From positions 1-62,903 of the forward strand of contig MSJI02000320.1 in assembly GCA_001931905.2 (NCBI GenBank): a stretch of 62,903 nucleotides of DNA, written 5' to 3'. Every line of letters begins with the position of its first letter. Within the stretch, counting starts at the first letter, position 1. Under the pieces are notes generated by a model. That model made no database searches and had not been told where the DNA came from. It saw nothing but the letters and a program-made list of their open reading frames with translations. Of the stretch, positions 10,629 to 21,286 are shown in pieces. The position numbers and the translations under genes were made by a program. Source of the stretch: Cladosporium sp. IMV 00045. Lineage: Eukaryota > Ascomycota > Dothideomycetes > Cladosporiales > Cladosporiaceae.

Positions 10629-13600
10629 TCAACCGGACAGGCTCATGGCCACCGCCTCTCTCTCCTTCGCGCTGAGGCCAGTGTCCTGATCGGCATCAGC
10701 ACCTGCACCCGCAGAGCTCGGCGCGGTGGAATAGACGTCCGTGGCCTTGGAACTGGCACCGGCGGAATCCTTGTCTCCGCCAGCTTGAGATTCAAAGTTT
10801 ATCCCTTCGATTCCAAGCCCTTGCCCTTTGTCGTTGGCTACAGGTCCATTGCTGCCTGTGCCACTGGCATCCAACTCGACAGAGTCGGTGACGAGAGCGC
10901 CCGCTTCCTCTCTCAGTGCGGGCGGTCGTTCTTTGCGTTCACGCGCTTTGGCCAGGGAGATCGTCTTTTGGTTGTAGGTGGTTGTCACAACGCCATCTTG
11001 CTCGCGGTCAATGACGGCTTTCATCAGCGCTGCCATCCACAGTCTCCCTTCTTGGCGGCTGTTGACGGCGAAGTAGTGCACCGTTGGCTTGGTGAATGTG
11101 ACGCCGCGGCCAGACTTGGGTGGTACCAGCTTGAAGATGAACAGACCATCGTCGTCGGTGCCGGCCGCGGGAGGGTTTTCTTGCAAATCCTTCTGCGCAG
11201 ATGTGAACGTTGCGCTATCCTTGGGGCTGACTGGGATGCCGCTGGCACCCGTCATTGCAGCGTGAATACCTGTGAGCTTCTCGTTATGCGCGACCATGAC
11301 GTTGTGGAAAGAGATGTCAATCAAGCCCTTCTCTTCCGTATCCGTATCGGAATAGTAGTACGAAAGACGCCGTCCTTTGAGCACAAAGAGTCGAGGTTTC
11401 CAGGTGGTCATGAGTGAGCCAGACTTCTTCTTCATCCAGCCGGAGTAGTCGGCGTCAGCGATCTGTTCTGCTGGGCTTCGCTGGATTAGACCGCGCGTAT
11501 ATGCTGATGTCTCTTTTTTATTCTTCCTCTGTGGACGCTTGGTGGAAGGCGGTGGGGGCATCAAGTTGGCACTCCCAGATCCAGTAGATGTTCTGGTCGC
11601 AGATTTGGGCATATCGATGCTGCGTTGATCTGTGCTTGGCGTGCTCGACCCTGTTCGCACGGGTGAAGGCTCTTCTTTGGTCGGGCTGGCGGCAGTCTTT
11701 TCTTGTGTTGTGACCGCATCGCTGGTTGCACGTAGACCTTTGACCTTTGACTTTGTGATGAAGAATGGCAACTGAGAGGCGAGTGGCGGGCTTTTAGCGG
11801 GAGCAGTGCTTGAAGTATCGCTGCCCTGCTTGACCGGGCTTGGTGTGGTGTCATAGTTCAGCTTGGTAACCATCGGCGTTGTAGGTTCATCTGAAGGTAC
11901 CAGTGGTTTCTCGTGAAACTGTGGCATGCTAGTCGTCCGGAAGCTGCCAAACTTTGAGTTCACCGCAGTGGTCGCATCAGAGAGTCGAGTGGTCGACACT
12001 TTGGGACTGGTAGGCGAATTGCCACTTTGACTGGGTCCATTGCTTGAAGAGAATGCCTTCTTCTGAAGCAAATTCGGCTTGGCCCATCTACTTCGAGACT
12101 CGGTTTCTGTAGATGAGAAATATCCCCTCTCCATCTCGCTGGGTGACGCTGTGAGATCAGCGCCCGCGCTTGACTGGCGAGCCAAGTCCGGCCGTGATGT
12201 GTCAGAAGTCATAGAATAAGCATGGCTGCCGCTTGCCCTGTTGTTGGTTAGTGCCTGCCCCGGTTGCCACTTGGAATCAATCGACGGCTGCTTCCTGTGG
12301 CCCCCACGCGACACGGCATCCCGAGCAGTCATTCCGGAGTCCACGCTGCCCATGCTGGAGTGCCGGCGGTTATGGTTCATGGCGCGAACATTCTGCGCGG
12401 ATGGCCTGTGTGTGCTCTCTGGTCTTGCGGCGAAAGAAGTCATAGACTGGAGCGGCGATACCAAACCGCTGTTGCGGTTTGTAGTAGCTGATTGTGGCTG
12501 CTGGAACGAACGCATGGTGCTCGTCCTACCGTCCACGCTTTGTCTCGTTGACAATGCTCGTGGCAAGGCCGATGCAGCGCTGGTGCTACGGTTCCTACCG
12601 GTATCGCGCGCGGCCTCCTCCGCATCGTCTGGAGCACCACCGCCAGAATATTCAGACGTGCTTCTGGCGGCGTCCGGCTTCGCGCTCCTCGCTACTTCAT
12701 CCTGCAGCGCTTTGATCTTGTGCCAAGTCCGCAATCTCCTCCCGACCGGCCCAAGGTCAAACTCTTTCATGAACACACTGCTTTGCTCCATTGCAAGCAA
12801 AACATCGCCCGAGATCTCTTGCTCCAGGAAAGCGTCGCAATGCGATTTCTCCACGCCGTGATCCTCTAGGTATTCCGCTACCTGTTTCGCGTTCCAGGAC
12901 GTGACCTCCTCTTCGGTGTGCATGTTGTGCTCCTCCTCGTCGGTCTCGTGTCCAGCAATAAACGAAGAGCGATTCGGCGGCTGGCTGCTGTATGCAGAGC
13001 TTATCGTGTCGCGCTTGTTGCCATTGGCGAAGGATGTGCGCGGGCCGCTCATATCCGTTATATGCTCATTGATCACGCTCAAGGTTTCGTTCATGACAGG
13101 TGACTGCATATTCATTGAGCTGTAGGAAGGATTCGGCGGGTTCAAATCGGTGACGAGCGACGTCCGTATCGTCGGTGTAGTCGCTGGCGCGCCGGATACA
13201 AGTGGGCTGCTTGTCTTGGGACTGCTGGCACTGGAGGGACGCTGCTGGACTGGAGCAGAAGACTGACGTTGCTGTGTCGAGGCTGTAGTATCGGAGGATG
13301 GCGTTGGTCTAGAGAGATTCTCGGTGGCGCGGCGTGCTCCGTTTACGGCGGCATTCGACAAAGTCCCTTTCGGCGCGGGAGTGGTGTAGACTGGTTGCGC
13401 ATCAGTAGACTGTGCTTTCACATGTCAAATATGCCTCATTATTCTAACCTTCTGGGAAAAGTCCGGTATTGCCATTGTTCATGTGCCGACCCAGGAACCA
13501 CCCATCGCCAAAGTCATCGTCCCTCTCAATCAGTTCTATGCGGTCACCCTTGGCCAGACTCAGTTCATCGGCGCTTCTGGCGACGAAATCGTGCACGACC

Positions 13601-13653
13601 AGCAGGATAGAGCCAGGCGTCGCATCCGCTCTGCTTCCCTCTCTTGACGCCAT
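10629..13653 (-). CDS. BOI1/BOI2-like cell-polarity scaffold (SH3-SAM-PH)
   Basis: Yeast Boi1/Boi2 act at sites of polarised growth, linking Cdc42 signalling to exocytosis and the NoCut checkpoint. Exon 1 is 13449-13653 and exon 2 is 10629-13390, giving 988 residues. The 58 bp intron falls right after the SH3 domain, restoring GLFPE-VYTTPAP. An SH3 domain spans about residues 12-68 (VVHDFVARSADELSL, GWFLGRHMNNGNTGLFP). A SAM domain spans about 230-300 (WNAKQVAEYLEDHGV). A PH domain lies near the C-terminus, about 718-868 (GWMKKKSGSLMTTWKPRLFV), and has a large insertion between its strands. Ser/Pro/Thr-rich linkers lie between. This domain order is diagnostic of the Boi family. The start is the first ATG before the SH3 domain. 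Confidence 0.93.
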
Positions 13654-14175
13654 GTCGACCGTGGGCTGCTCGAATGAACTCTTGTCGTTGGTTGCAACGC
13701 TCAGCAGGTGGGCTCAGGAGCGGTCATTCAACTCCGTGTTTACCAGTGAGCCATAATCCTCCCTCTGCACGCTAGGCGATCGATCAACGGCGTCCCATGC
13801 GGATGCGACAAGCCAGGTCCGCGCGAGACAAATCTGTGGCTGGTGACGTGTGGGGGGATAGGCGGAACTGTGGTTTTGGTGCGGTGCGGTGGGGGAGAGT
13901 CGAGTCGGTGCACTTGAATGATTTGTCGTGCGGGCGGTGAGGCGGTGTTGGAGTGGTGCTGGTCGGATGGGTGGTGACACGGCGGACGGAGAGGATTTGA
14001 GAGAGTGATGAGTGACGTGAAGGCCCGTGGTCGGCAGTCAGCTAGAAGGGTGGAAGTTAGAGTTGGGGCACACATCCACCATCCAAAGCTCGTGCGCTGC
14101 CGTGCACCACCTGCGGACTATTCTAGCCCGTCACCACCAAGTACAGGAGCACTGCCTAGGTAGATAGGTGGTCTC

Positions 14176-14210
14176 CTACACTACACTACACTACTACTAC
14201 TACTACTACT
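14176..14210. repeat. ACACT/CTA microsatellite
   Basis: A run of CTACA units passes into about seven CTA triplets. It is a simple repeat in the shared promoter region of the BOI-like and SP-RING genes. Confidence 0.8.
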
Positions 14211-14788
14211 GGACTATTATCTGACTATTGCTTTTTGCCCTGCCTCTCCACCCGAGTCTAGCTGTGTCTGACCATTGATTGATAGATTGATAGCCTGTCC
14301 ATGATATGATGATATCCGGTCCTTCGAGTAGTCCATGCTCTCGCTTAGCTACGCGCATGCTGTTTCTTTCGGCCATGCGTGATACTACTATACAAGTCTC
14401 AGTGTTGCATCTTGTCGAGTGCAGTCTGGTCTCCCACCGCCACCCACCGCTGCCCCGACTGCCACCATCACCAAGGTATTTATATCCTGCAAGGACTTGC
14501 CGAGTCCTCCACAAAGAGTAGAGGGCTGAAGCTTGCTTTGCAAAGGCCACACCTCGCCAGTGCGTGTCACCCTTGGTAAATGCCAACTGTATCTTTGCTT
14601 GTGAAGTGGTACATGGCGCTTTTTCCATCACCCTTTCGGACGCATACTAGGCAAAGCAAGTCATCATGTGATCGTCTGCGGCATCTGATGTCGCTAAAGT
14701 AACTTTGTGCACGCAAGGGACCCTTGACAGCTCCAATTACCACGACCTCATAGTGCCACTGTATGTAGTGAACAATCACAACGTCTAT

Positions 14789-14804
14789 CTACCTAAGTAG
14801 GTAG
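14789..14804. promoter_or_regulatory. Inverted repeat CTACCTA-AG-TAGGTAG
   Basis: Perfect 7 bp arms flank two bases, 261 bp upstream of the SP-RING gene start. A near copy (CCACCTA-TG-TAGGTGG) lies at 39961-39976. Confidence 0.4.
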
Positions 14805-15064
14805 TCATTTTGCTTAAAGCCCATTCTTCTTTCGTGTATGGTGATCCCAATAGCACCTTCCTCCAAACCTGCGCCTAGACCCATGTCCATGAACTTCGCG
14901 CGTCGCAACGTTGAAGTCTCTCGCTCTCACATGCAACTTTGCCAGGACGGCCTTTAGCACCGCTCAAACGCGCGCATGTGAAGTGCAAACGCGCCACACA
15001 TTTTGCGAGGTCTTCGATACGATGCTCAGATTGCATTCTACTCGCACGACACGCCGCTGTCACA

Positions 15065-18000
15065 ATGGTGGGTTACACCAGCCATCGCGGCTCGCCCAAG
15101 CGCAAACGGATTGAACCCGTGGAACGGACGGCGCAAGAGGTAGCCGAGACCAATGCCACTCTACACATGTTCACTTCTCGGCGACGAAGTAGCTGGATGC
15201 AAAATGCGAGCGCGAGCCTGTCGCCCAGGGAAAGCGCGATGGGAGGCTCAATGGAAGGACACTCGCCAGGCAACAGCGCTGGACGTCAAGATGGAAACCA
15301 GACCAACAACAACCCACATGGGACTGCAAATGGAGGCAACGTGCAAACACGCAGAGATACACCCCTTGCCGGCGTGCAGTGGAATACTCGTCCTGTGTTA
15401 AACGCGAACCCCAATTCTGAGCAACCATCGGAACCTGGCCAAATCGTGGACTATGAATTGCCGCATAATGTACAAATGTCCACACCTCTCGCCTCAGACA
15501 TTGCGCCTCTTCCTAGAACCTCATCCAAAGACAGGCTTGGTCTTCTGTCACCTGCGCTGAGCGACAGGAATACGAATTCTCCTGCGGACGTGGTCATCGT
15601 CCCCGACGGACCAGGCGATCCAATTCCGCCAAACGAACCACTCAAGAGACCGAGAGGACGACCTCCAAAACACCCGCGTGCGCCCGTTGCGTCGGACATG
15701 TCTATGAACGCAGTTCACCAGCATCCATCTGGCAACACTGCCGCAAATACTCCGCCTGGACGGGTTCCGCTACAGATCACTGTGCCGAGTAACGCTTCGC
15801 CGAGACAACCAAATAGAAATGCCTTCACACCAACAGCAAATCTGTCATCAGCAGCCTCACGTCCACAAAATCCCATGGACCCCACGAATTTCATCCCTTC
15901 GCCACGTCAAGGCTCGCAGCAGAACGGGCCTCAACTGACTGGAAACGTTTCGGGCTTGTTTGATGGCTATCGGATGGAGCAGCTTCTAAAAGATGCTTTC
16001 CGTGCTCTGGGTCAAGATGTGAACGAATTCGACAACGGCAGAAAGCACCTTCTCCTGGAAGCTGCACAAAAGGGCGACTTCTTTTACTTGGCTCTACATC
16101 AACTATTTTGCCTGTATAGCTGGCACCCGGCTCTTCTACCCCCACAGCTATGCAGAGTACCTCCTGCTGCATGGGCCATACTGGATACACTACTATGCCC
16201 CAATCATACTGTTACACCTCGCGTGTTGCACTGGTTCTCCGAGTTCCCTGCGTCAATACAGGTGATAAACGCAAGTAGGGATTCTTTGGCGTTTGCACAG
16301 CAGGTTGACGAGATCAAGACTTTCCTACAATGGCTTCCAGGAGCATGGCCGGCTTTGTCAGCTACCTGTCATGCCCGACAAGCGCCTCCGTTGATACAAG
16401 AGCTAGTTCAAGATCTCCGTCTGAGTTCACCTGTGTTGCAAACAACGGTTTTCCGGGCGATAGCTAGGGGTTTTTGGCGCGGACATCGCTCAAAGGGCTT
16501 CCAAATTCTTGAACAGTTGCATCGCGAGGATCAGGAAACATACATTCATCAACATTGGCGACGTACCGTTGATGAGATGAAAACGGCCATCGGCGTCCTA
16601 GCATACCTCTTCAAAGCGTGGAATGCCTGGTGTAGCATCAGGGCAAATTTACCTGATGATTTCAATGCTCCGCCTGAGTGCAGCTACTTCCTCAAACCAA
16701 CACAGAACGCGCGCCAAGGCGTGGCTGTCGATACCGGTGCCAGGTTGACAGCATTACAGCGACATCACCTCTCGGCAATGAACAGTCGTGTACAAGCGCA
16801 GCAGCAAACAACATTGCCTGGCTTGACTTACCCGCCGCACGGTCACGTGAACGAAGCACAAAGCCAAATCATTCCCTCTCAGCTTCCTGCTCGCCAATCA
16901 TTATCCTCTCAGCAACCAAGCAATCACTCTAGAATATCACTATCAACCGGATCCATGGCGCCTGCACGTCATCCCATGCAACCACTCAGGTATTCCTCGG
17001 TGCCAGAAGTTGATCCACATCTCCCTCGACTCCTGCCGCCAGCCAACGCGCCACCAAGACCTCAGCCAGCACATCCAGACACTGTGCGTGTTTCACTCCA
17101 CCAGGCTCACTTGAGGAGCCCAGTGCCAGGAAAAAAGGAGCTCATGCCCGGCGAGCAACCCCTGTACAGACATGTCATAGGCTATGTCCTTGCCCCAACC
17201 TTACTTGACAAGTCATCCCATGCGCAGTCCATCATAATTTCAATGTCACAGGAGCAAATGAACCGAATTCCATCCTGGGATCCGTCCCCAACGCCTGGAG
17301 GACCTGGCGTGAGACTTCTGAATCAAAGTTCGCACCTGTATCGTCTTCGGTGTTCGAAGTTACCTCCAGGCACTGGATTTCAGACAGAGAACGCATGGGT
17401 GACAGCCGATAATGTGTGGCCCGATTATTTGACCTTCCAGCTGAACGGTCATTTCTTGGAGGAACGACGCAAACTGCACCACGGCCGCTACCTACCAATC
17501 GATCTGAGCCCTCACCTACGAGCCGGTGACAACACCCTGAACGCCTTCTCTCTCCCCCACCACAACGATCAATCAAACTACGCCATTGCCATCGAGATCA
17601 TCGGCATCACGACACACGCCGCAATCCTCTCCCAAACACCCACACTCCTCTGCAGCGACTCCCTCACAGCCATTCAAAACTCCCTATCCAGCGCCCCAGA
17701 CGGAGGACAAGCAGACGACGACGACGACATCGGCATAACATCCTCCACCCTAACCATCCCCCTCTTCGACCCCTTCCGCGCCGACCGCATCTGTGACGTC
17801 CCCGTGCGCGGCACCGCCTGCCCGCACCGCGAATGCTTCGACCTGGAAACCTTCCTGTCGCAGTGCAAGCGCGACGAGCCCGGCTATCCCTCGGTAGCAG
17901 ACTGCTGGCGCTGTCCGATCTGCAAGGGCGACGTGCGGCCGCAGACGCTCGTCAAGGACGGCTTTCTGATGCAGGTGAGGGAGGAGTTGGAGGGGAGGGG

Positions 18001-18181
18001 TTTGCTGGGCACGAGGGCCATTGTCGTCCAGCCTGATGGGAGTTGGAAGCCGAAGGCGGAGGAGAAGGCGACGGGGGTGAGGAGTGCGAGTTTGGAGAGG
18101 GAGGAGGCGGCGAAGGACGCGATGGATGCTGCTGGTGGGAAGGGGAAGCAGAGGGCGATTGAGGTCATCGAGTTGGACTGA
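15065..18181 (+). CDS. SP-RING (MIZ) zinc-finger protein, probable SUMO E3 ligase
   Basis: SP-RING proteins recruit the SUMO E2 Ubc9 and promote sumoylation, mostly in the nucleus. This single-exon gene encodes 1038 residues. I start at ATG 15065 (MVGYTSHRGSPKRKR) because it is the first ATG of the frame and has a CACA-ATG-G context. The N-terminal third is disordered and includes an AT-hook-like RPRGRPPKHPR (about residues 197-207). A helical segment at about 295-360 (MEQLLKDAFRALGQD, LALHQLFCLYSWHP) looks conserved. A beta-rich region just before the RING (about 775-870, YRLRCSKLPPG to LNAFSLPHHN) occupies the place of a PINIT-like domain. The SP-RING is at about 903-955 with Cys/His ligands in TACPHRECFD and CWRCPICKGDVRP. 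No SAP domain is seen at the N-terminus, unlike classical PIAS/Siz, so a ZMIZ-like or lineage-specific ligase is possible. Confidence 0.85.
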   Translation: MVGYTSHRGSPKRKRIEPVERTAQEVAETNATLHMFTSRRRSSWMQNASASLSPRESAMGGSMEGHSPGNSAGRQDGNQTNNNPHGTANGGNVQTRRDTPLAGVQWNTRPVLNANPNSEQPSEPGQIVDYELPHNVQMSTPLASDIAPLPRTSSKDRLGLLSPALSDRNTNSPADVVIVPDGPGDPIPPNEPLKRPRGRPPKHPRAPVASDMSMNAVHQHPSGNTAANTPPGRVPLQITVPSNASPRQPNRNAFTPTANLSSAASRPQNPMDPTNFIPSPRQGSQQNGPQLTGNVSGLFDGYRMEQLLKDAFRALGQDVNEFDNGRKHLLLEAAQKGDFFYLALHQLFCLYSWHPALLPPQLCRVPPAAWAILDTLLCPNHTVTPRVLHWFSEFPASIQVINASRDSLAFAQQVDEIKTFLQWLPGAWPALSATCHARQAPPLIQELVQDLRLSSPVLQTTVFRAIARGFWRGHRSKGFQILEQLHREDQETYIHQHWRRTVDEMKTAIGVLAYLFKAWNAWCSIRANLPDDFNAPPECSYFLKPTQNARQGVAVDTGARLTALQRHHLSAMNSRVQAQQQTTLPGLTYPPHGHVNEAQSQIIPSQLPARQSLSSQQPSNHSRISLSTGSMAPARHPMQPLRYSSVPEVDPHLPRLLPPANAPPRPQPAHPDTVRVSLHQAHLRSPVPGKKELMPGEQPLYRHVIGYVLAPTLLDKSSHAQSIIISMSQEQMNRIPSWDPSPTPGGPGVRLLNQSSHLYRLRCSKLPPGTGFQTENAWVTADNVWPDYLTFQLNGHFLEERRKLHHGRYLPIDLSPHLRAGDNTLNAFSLPHHNDQSNYAIAIEIIGITTHAAILSQTPTLLCSDSLTAIQNSLSSAPDGGQADDDDDIGITSSTLTIPLFDPFRADRICDVPVRGTACPHRECFDLETFLSQCKRDEPGYPSVADCWRCPICKGDVRPQTLVKDGFLMQVREELEGRGLLGTRAIVVQPDGSWKPKAEEKATGVRSASLEREEAAKDAMDAAGGKGKQRAIEVIELD

Positions 18182-18899
18182 TGGGGGTGTCCTTTGCTAG
18201 CTAGTTAAGCTGGGGAGGTCAGCTTCCGGGGGTTTTCTTGCATCCAATGTCATGACAGCATGGGCCGATAGCACCAGAGGCATCGGAGAGGGAACCTCAT
18301 TTGAATGCATGTGGCATCATCACGATTTCATGAAAAGAACATTTTGCTGCTTTCCCACTCTTCGTATCTGCTCGGACATTGCCAAATCACCTCACCAGAG
18401 CCAAACGAGCCATCCCAACACTGCTCTGCTCTGATGTATATGCAGTTTTTTTTTTTTNNNNNNNNNNNNNNNNNNNNNNNNNNNNNNNNNNNNNNNNNNN
18501 NNNNNNNNTTTCGCTTGATGGGATGATTTATGTGACGTCGGAGACGCGCAACCTTGTCACTGACACTTTGTGGGTGGCAGGGCACGAAACCGACACCGAA
18601 CACTCGCTCACTAGGAAAAAGCACACTTGTGGATGGAATCCAGACAGGAATCCCAGTTTAAAAATAACATAAGAATAAAAGCAACGCTCGTAGCCACGCC
18701 TCCTCTACTTAGCTGCTTGAACGCCATCGTCCCATTGATAAGACAAGATCAAAACAACATTACCGCCCAGAAGAAAAGGAAAAGACAACCCGCTAACTCA
18801 TACCCAAAGAAAACGTCAAGAAAACACCCCCCCACCGCTCTTAGACACAACAATCTTTCCAAGCCTCCCAAACCCCCCACAGATCTTCCAACCAACACC
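18182..18899. other. Convergent 3' flanks with assembly gap
   Basis: The 3' ends of the SP-RING gene and of the next gene face each other. Apart from the run of N there is only A/C-rich sequence and no convincing gene. Confidence 0.6.
18458..18508. other. Assembly gap (51 N) in a poly-T tract
   Basis: Fifty-one undetermined bases follow directly on a run of 13 T and precede TTT. The homopolymer probably broke the assembly. True gap size is unknown. Confidence 0.97.
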
Positions 18900-21286
18900 T
18901 CACACCTGCACCGCACTCCCACTCCTCCCCGCCGCCTCATCGATCCCAAACCCAAAAACCAGCCTGTACAAATCCCTCATCCAAACCCACTGCTCATTTC
19001 TGCCCAACCACTTAACGCTCTTGGCGGCCTCGAGCGCGCCCAGCCTGCGCGGCGCCATGGTATGCGCGCCCGCCATGCTCTTGTCGTTGACGACGAGTTT
19101 CTGGTAGATGCCCCAGACCTTCACCTGCCAGGGGAGGGAGCCGAAGGAGGTGGGCGGCTGGGCCTGCACGTGCGCGGGCAGCGGCGTGGGCAGCGCGCGC
19201 GAGTAGTTTGTGTTCGAGATGGCGGCTTTGAGGAGAAGGTAGCGCAGGCGGGTGAGGTGGGCTTCTTCGCTGGTTTTGCCCGCGGTCGCGGTGGAGGAGG
19301 TGCGTTGCGAGGAGGCGGATTCCGAGTAGCCGGAGAGCACGCTGGCGTTGCTCGACCAGCGGTCGTGGTGAGGGGCGCTGCCGCGGAGGGAGTTGGGGTT
19401 GCTGCTTGTGCTGGCTGTGCTGCTGTTGCTGGGGGCGGGGCCGAGGACGAGAATATTGGGGATGGCGATGGAGTCGGTCGGGGAGGATGTTGCTGTCGTT
19501 GCGTCGTCGAAGATGGTCGTGGGTGTTTCCGGTGGGAGGGAGGCGGCGGCGTCGTGGTATTGTCGGTTGCTCAGGCTGGATGAGCTGCGTTCTGTCGAAC
19601 CGCGCGTGGAGCCGTGTGAGGTTTTGGATGAGTGGAACGGGAAGGTGGTTTGGGATGGGCGTGGAGTGCCGCGTTCAGGGCGGACCTGTGCCCAGCCTTC
19701 ACGGAAGAGGTCGCAGAGGTCCCAACATGCTTGGACGGCAGATCCGAGGAGTTCTTCGTCGGGAGCACGGCCTTCACGGCTGGATTGGCGGAGGTTGAAA
19801 AGCATTTCTGCAAGTGACCAGCAAGCCCGAAGGAGAGCGTCTGTCTCCTGCGGCAGTGATGTTGGGAGTTTCACCAGCCGATGGCAAAGGGTGATGTAGA
19901 AGTCCAGCGTGCGCTCGTTGAAGGCGTCGGGTAGACTGCGATCATGCGTGTTGTAGAGGTGGTTGTTCAACTCGAAACTGACCCGCAAGACAGAATCAGA
20001 AGCCTCGTCACTCTTCTCGCGCGCATCAAATAGAGACTGGCAGAAATCCCTACAGAGCTCCAATGTCGGTGTAGTCTGAGAGGAATGCTCTTCATCTCGG
20101 GCATAGTACAGCTGCTGACACAGACGCCAGCAGCTCAGCCATGCGGACTCTTGTTGCTCTTGTCGTCCAGCTACCTGGAACGTTCGCTTTCGATGGCTTG
20201 ATGACAGATTCGCTAGGGTATTGCACAATGTCCAGCACTCGCTCAACGCAGTACGCAAGTTTGATACCTCTTGCGTATGCGGCACTGAAGCTTGTTGTGT
20301 CTGATTCATCGAACCTTCACCAACCAGGCCGGCGGTGTTTGGCCGCTCTGGCTCATCGTCGTCTTTGCCCATGGACTCGGGTATGTCTTGGAAATGCATC
20401 AGCGTCATATCCGAGTAGATATTTCTGAACGTAGACATACCTGCTAGACTCGACAGTCTTCGGCTCCTGCGCTTCTCGATCTCATCTTCAAGATCGTTGC
20501 GGGTCTGCGCCTGAGGAGTAGACCTATCCATCTGACGTGGAACGTCCGTGTTCACCGGTGAGACACTGGCAGGTCGCTGGTATTCCTGTTAGCAAAGCAT
20601 CGGTGCCCACGCTGAAAGGGAGCGCACCTTTCTACTCGGACTCTGTGCGGCCTCCGGCGTAGTAGGAGACCGCAGGACTGGTGGTGGCTGATCGGACTCA
20701 GAAAGTGGTCGACTGCTTTGACCTTCCTTGAAGTCTTTAAACCCTGTGGGAACATGAATTACAGATTGAGGTGCATCCTCCTGCGAGTCTGAGCGAACGC
20801 GATTCGGAAGCTGGGTGATGATTTTCTGTGGCCGTTCCTATATAGTCTTGTCAGTGATGGTCAACGTCAACAGCACGTGAAGCTAACATACACTTCCGGC
20901 ACTTTTCACACTAGTAATCTCTATATCTGGTGACTTGACTTCGTCAGCCTCATTAGGCATTGGTGACTTCACCTCGGGATCTTCTTGGGCATCTTCCTCT
21001 ATCTCTGTGCTCTCTGTGCCGTTCGAATCAACCGGGGAAGGCTCGATTTGAGTTGGGTAAGGGCTTGGTGGAGGCGCGAGCGAATCTGTATGGCCCGATG
21101 ATCTTGACAATGGGCGTCAGTCATGTTTTTGAGCAGTCCCAATGTTAACGCTCTGATATACCTATTCGAGTTGTTGTGATTAAAAGAGCTGAATGGCGCC
21201 GGCGAATTAGGAGAGTCCGTGTAAGGTGAGAACGCGGACGAGAGTCCACCCGTGGGTGAAGGCATTATGGGACTCTTCAATGCCAT
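18900..21286 (-). CDS. Uncharacterised Pezizomycotina protein with helical repeats
   Basis: I read four exons: 21162-21286, 20892-21102, 20628-20837 and 18900-20585, giving 743 residues. All junctions keep phase with GT-AG introns of 43-59 bp. The N-terminal 240 residues are Ser/Pro-rich and disordered (LAPPPSPYPTQIEPSP is typical). A helical Trp/Cys/Leu-rich core at about 300-470 repeats a similar unit (ECWTLCNTLANL, SCWRLCQQLYYA, ELCRDFCQSLFDA, ACWSLAEMLFNL, ACWDLCDLFREG). This looks like a degenerate alpha-helical repeat. A Ser/Thr-rich linker and a conserved C-terminal block (VWGIYQKLVVNDKSMAGAHT to EQWVWMRDLYRLVFGFGID) end the protein. From memory it resembles the family called DUF7624; no function is known to me. 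The first exon start (ATG 21286, MALKSPIMPS) is the only in-frame ATG there, but an additional upstream exon cannot be excluded. Confidence 0.8.

Larger units (their letters stand above)
13654..15064. other. Intergenic region, divergent promoters
   Basis: Lies between the divergent BOI-like and SP-RING genes. It contains a CTA-type microsatellite (about 14176-14210) and an inverted repeat (14789-14804). Open frames here are short, low in complexity and without domains. Confidence 0.6.

Noticed and set aside
10485..11417. Open frame of 310 codons (+)
   Set aside because: Antisense shadow of the PH-domain end of the BOI-like gene, which has clear domains.
18627..19583. Open frame of 318 codons (+)
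   Set aside because: Antisense to the end of the uncharacterised minus-strand gene; Gly/Arg/Val-rich shadow sequence.
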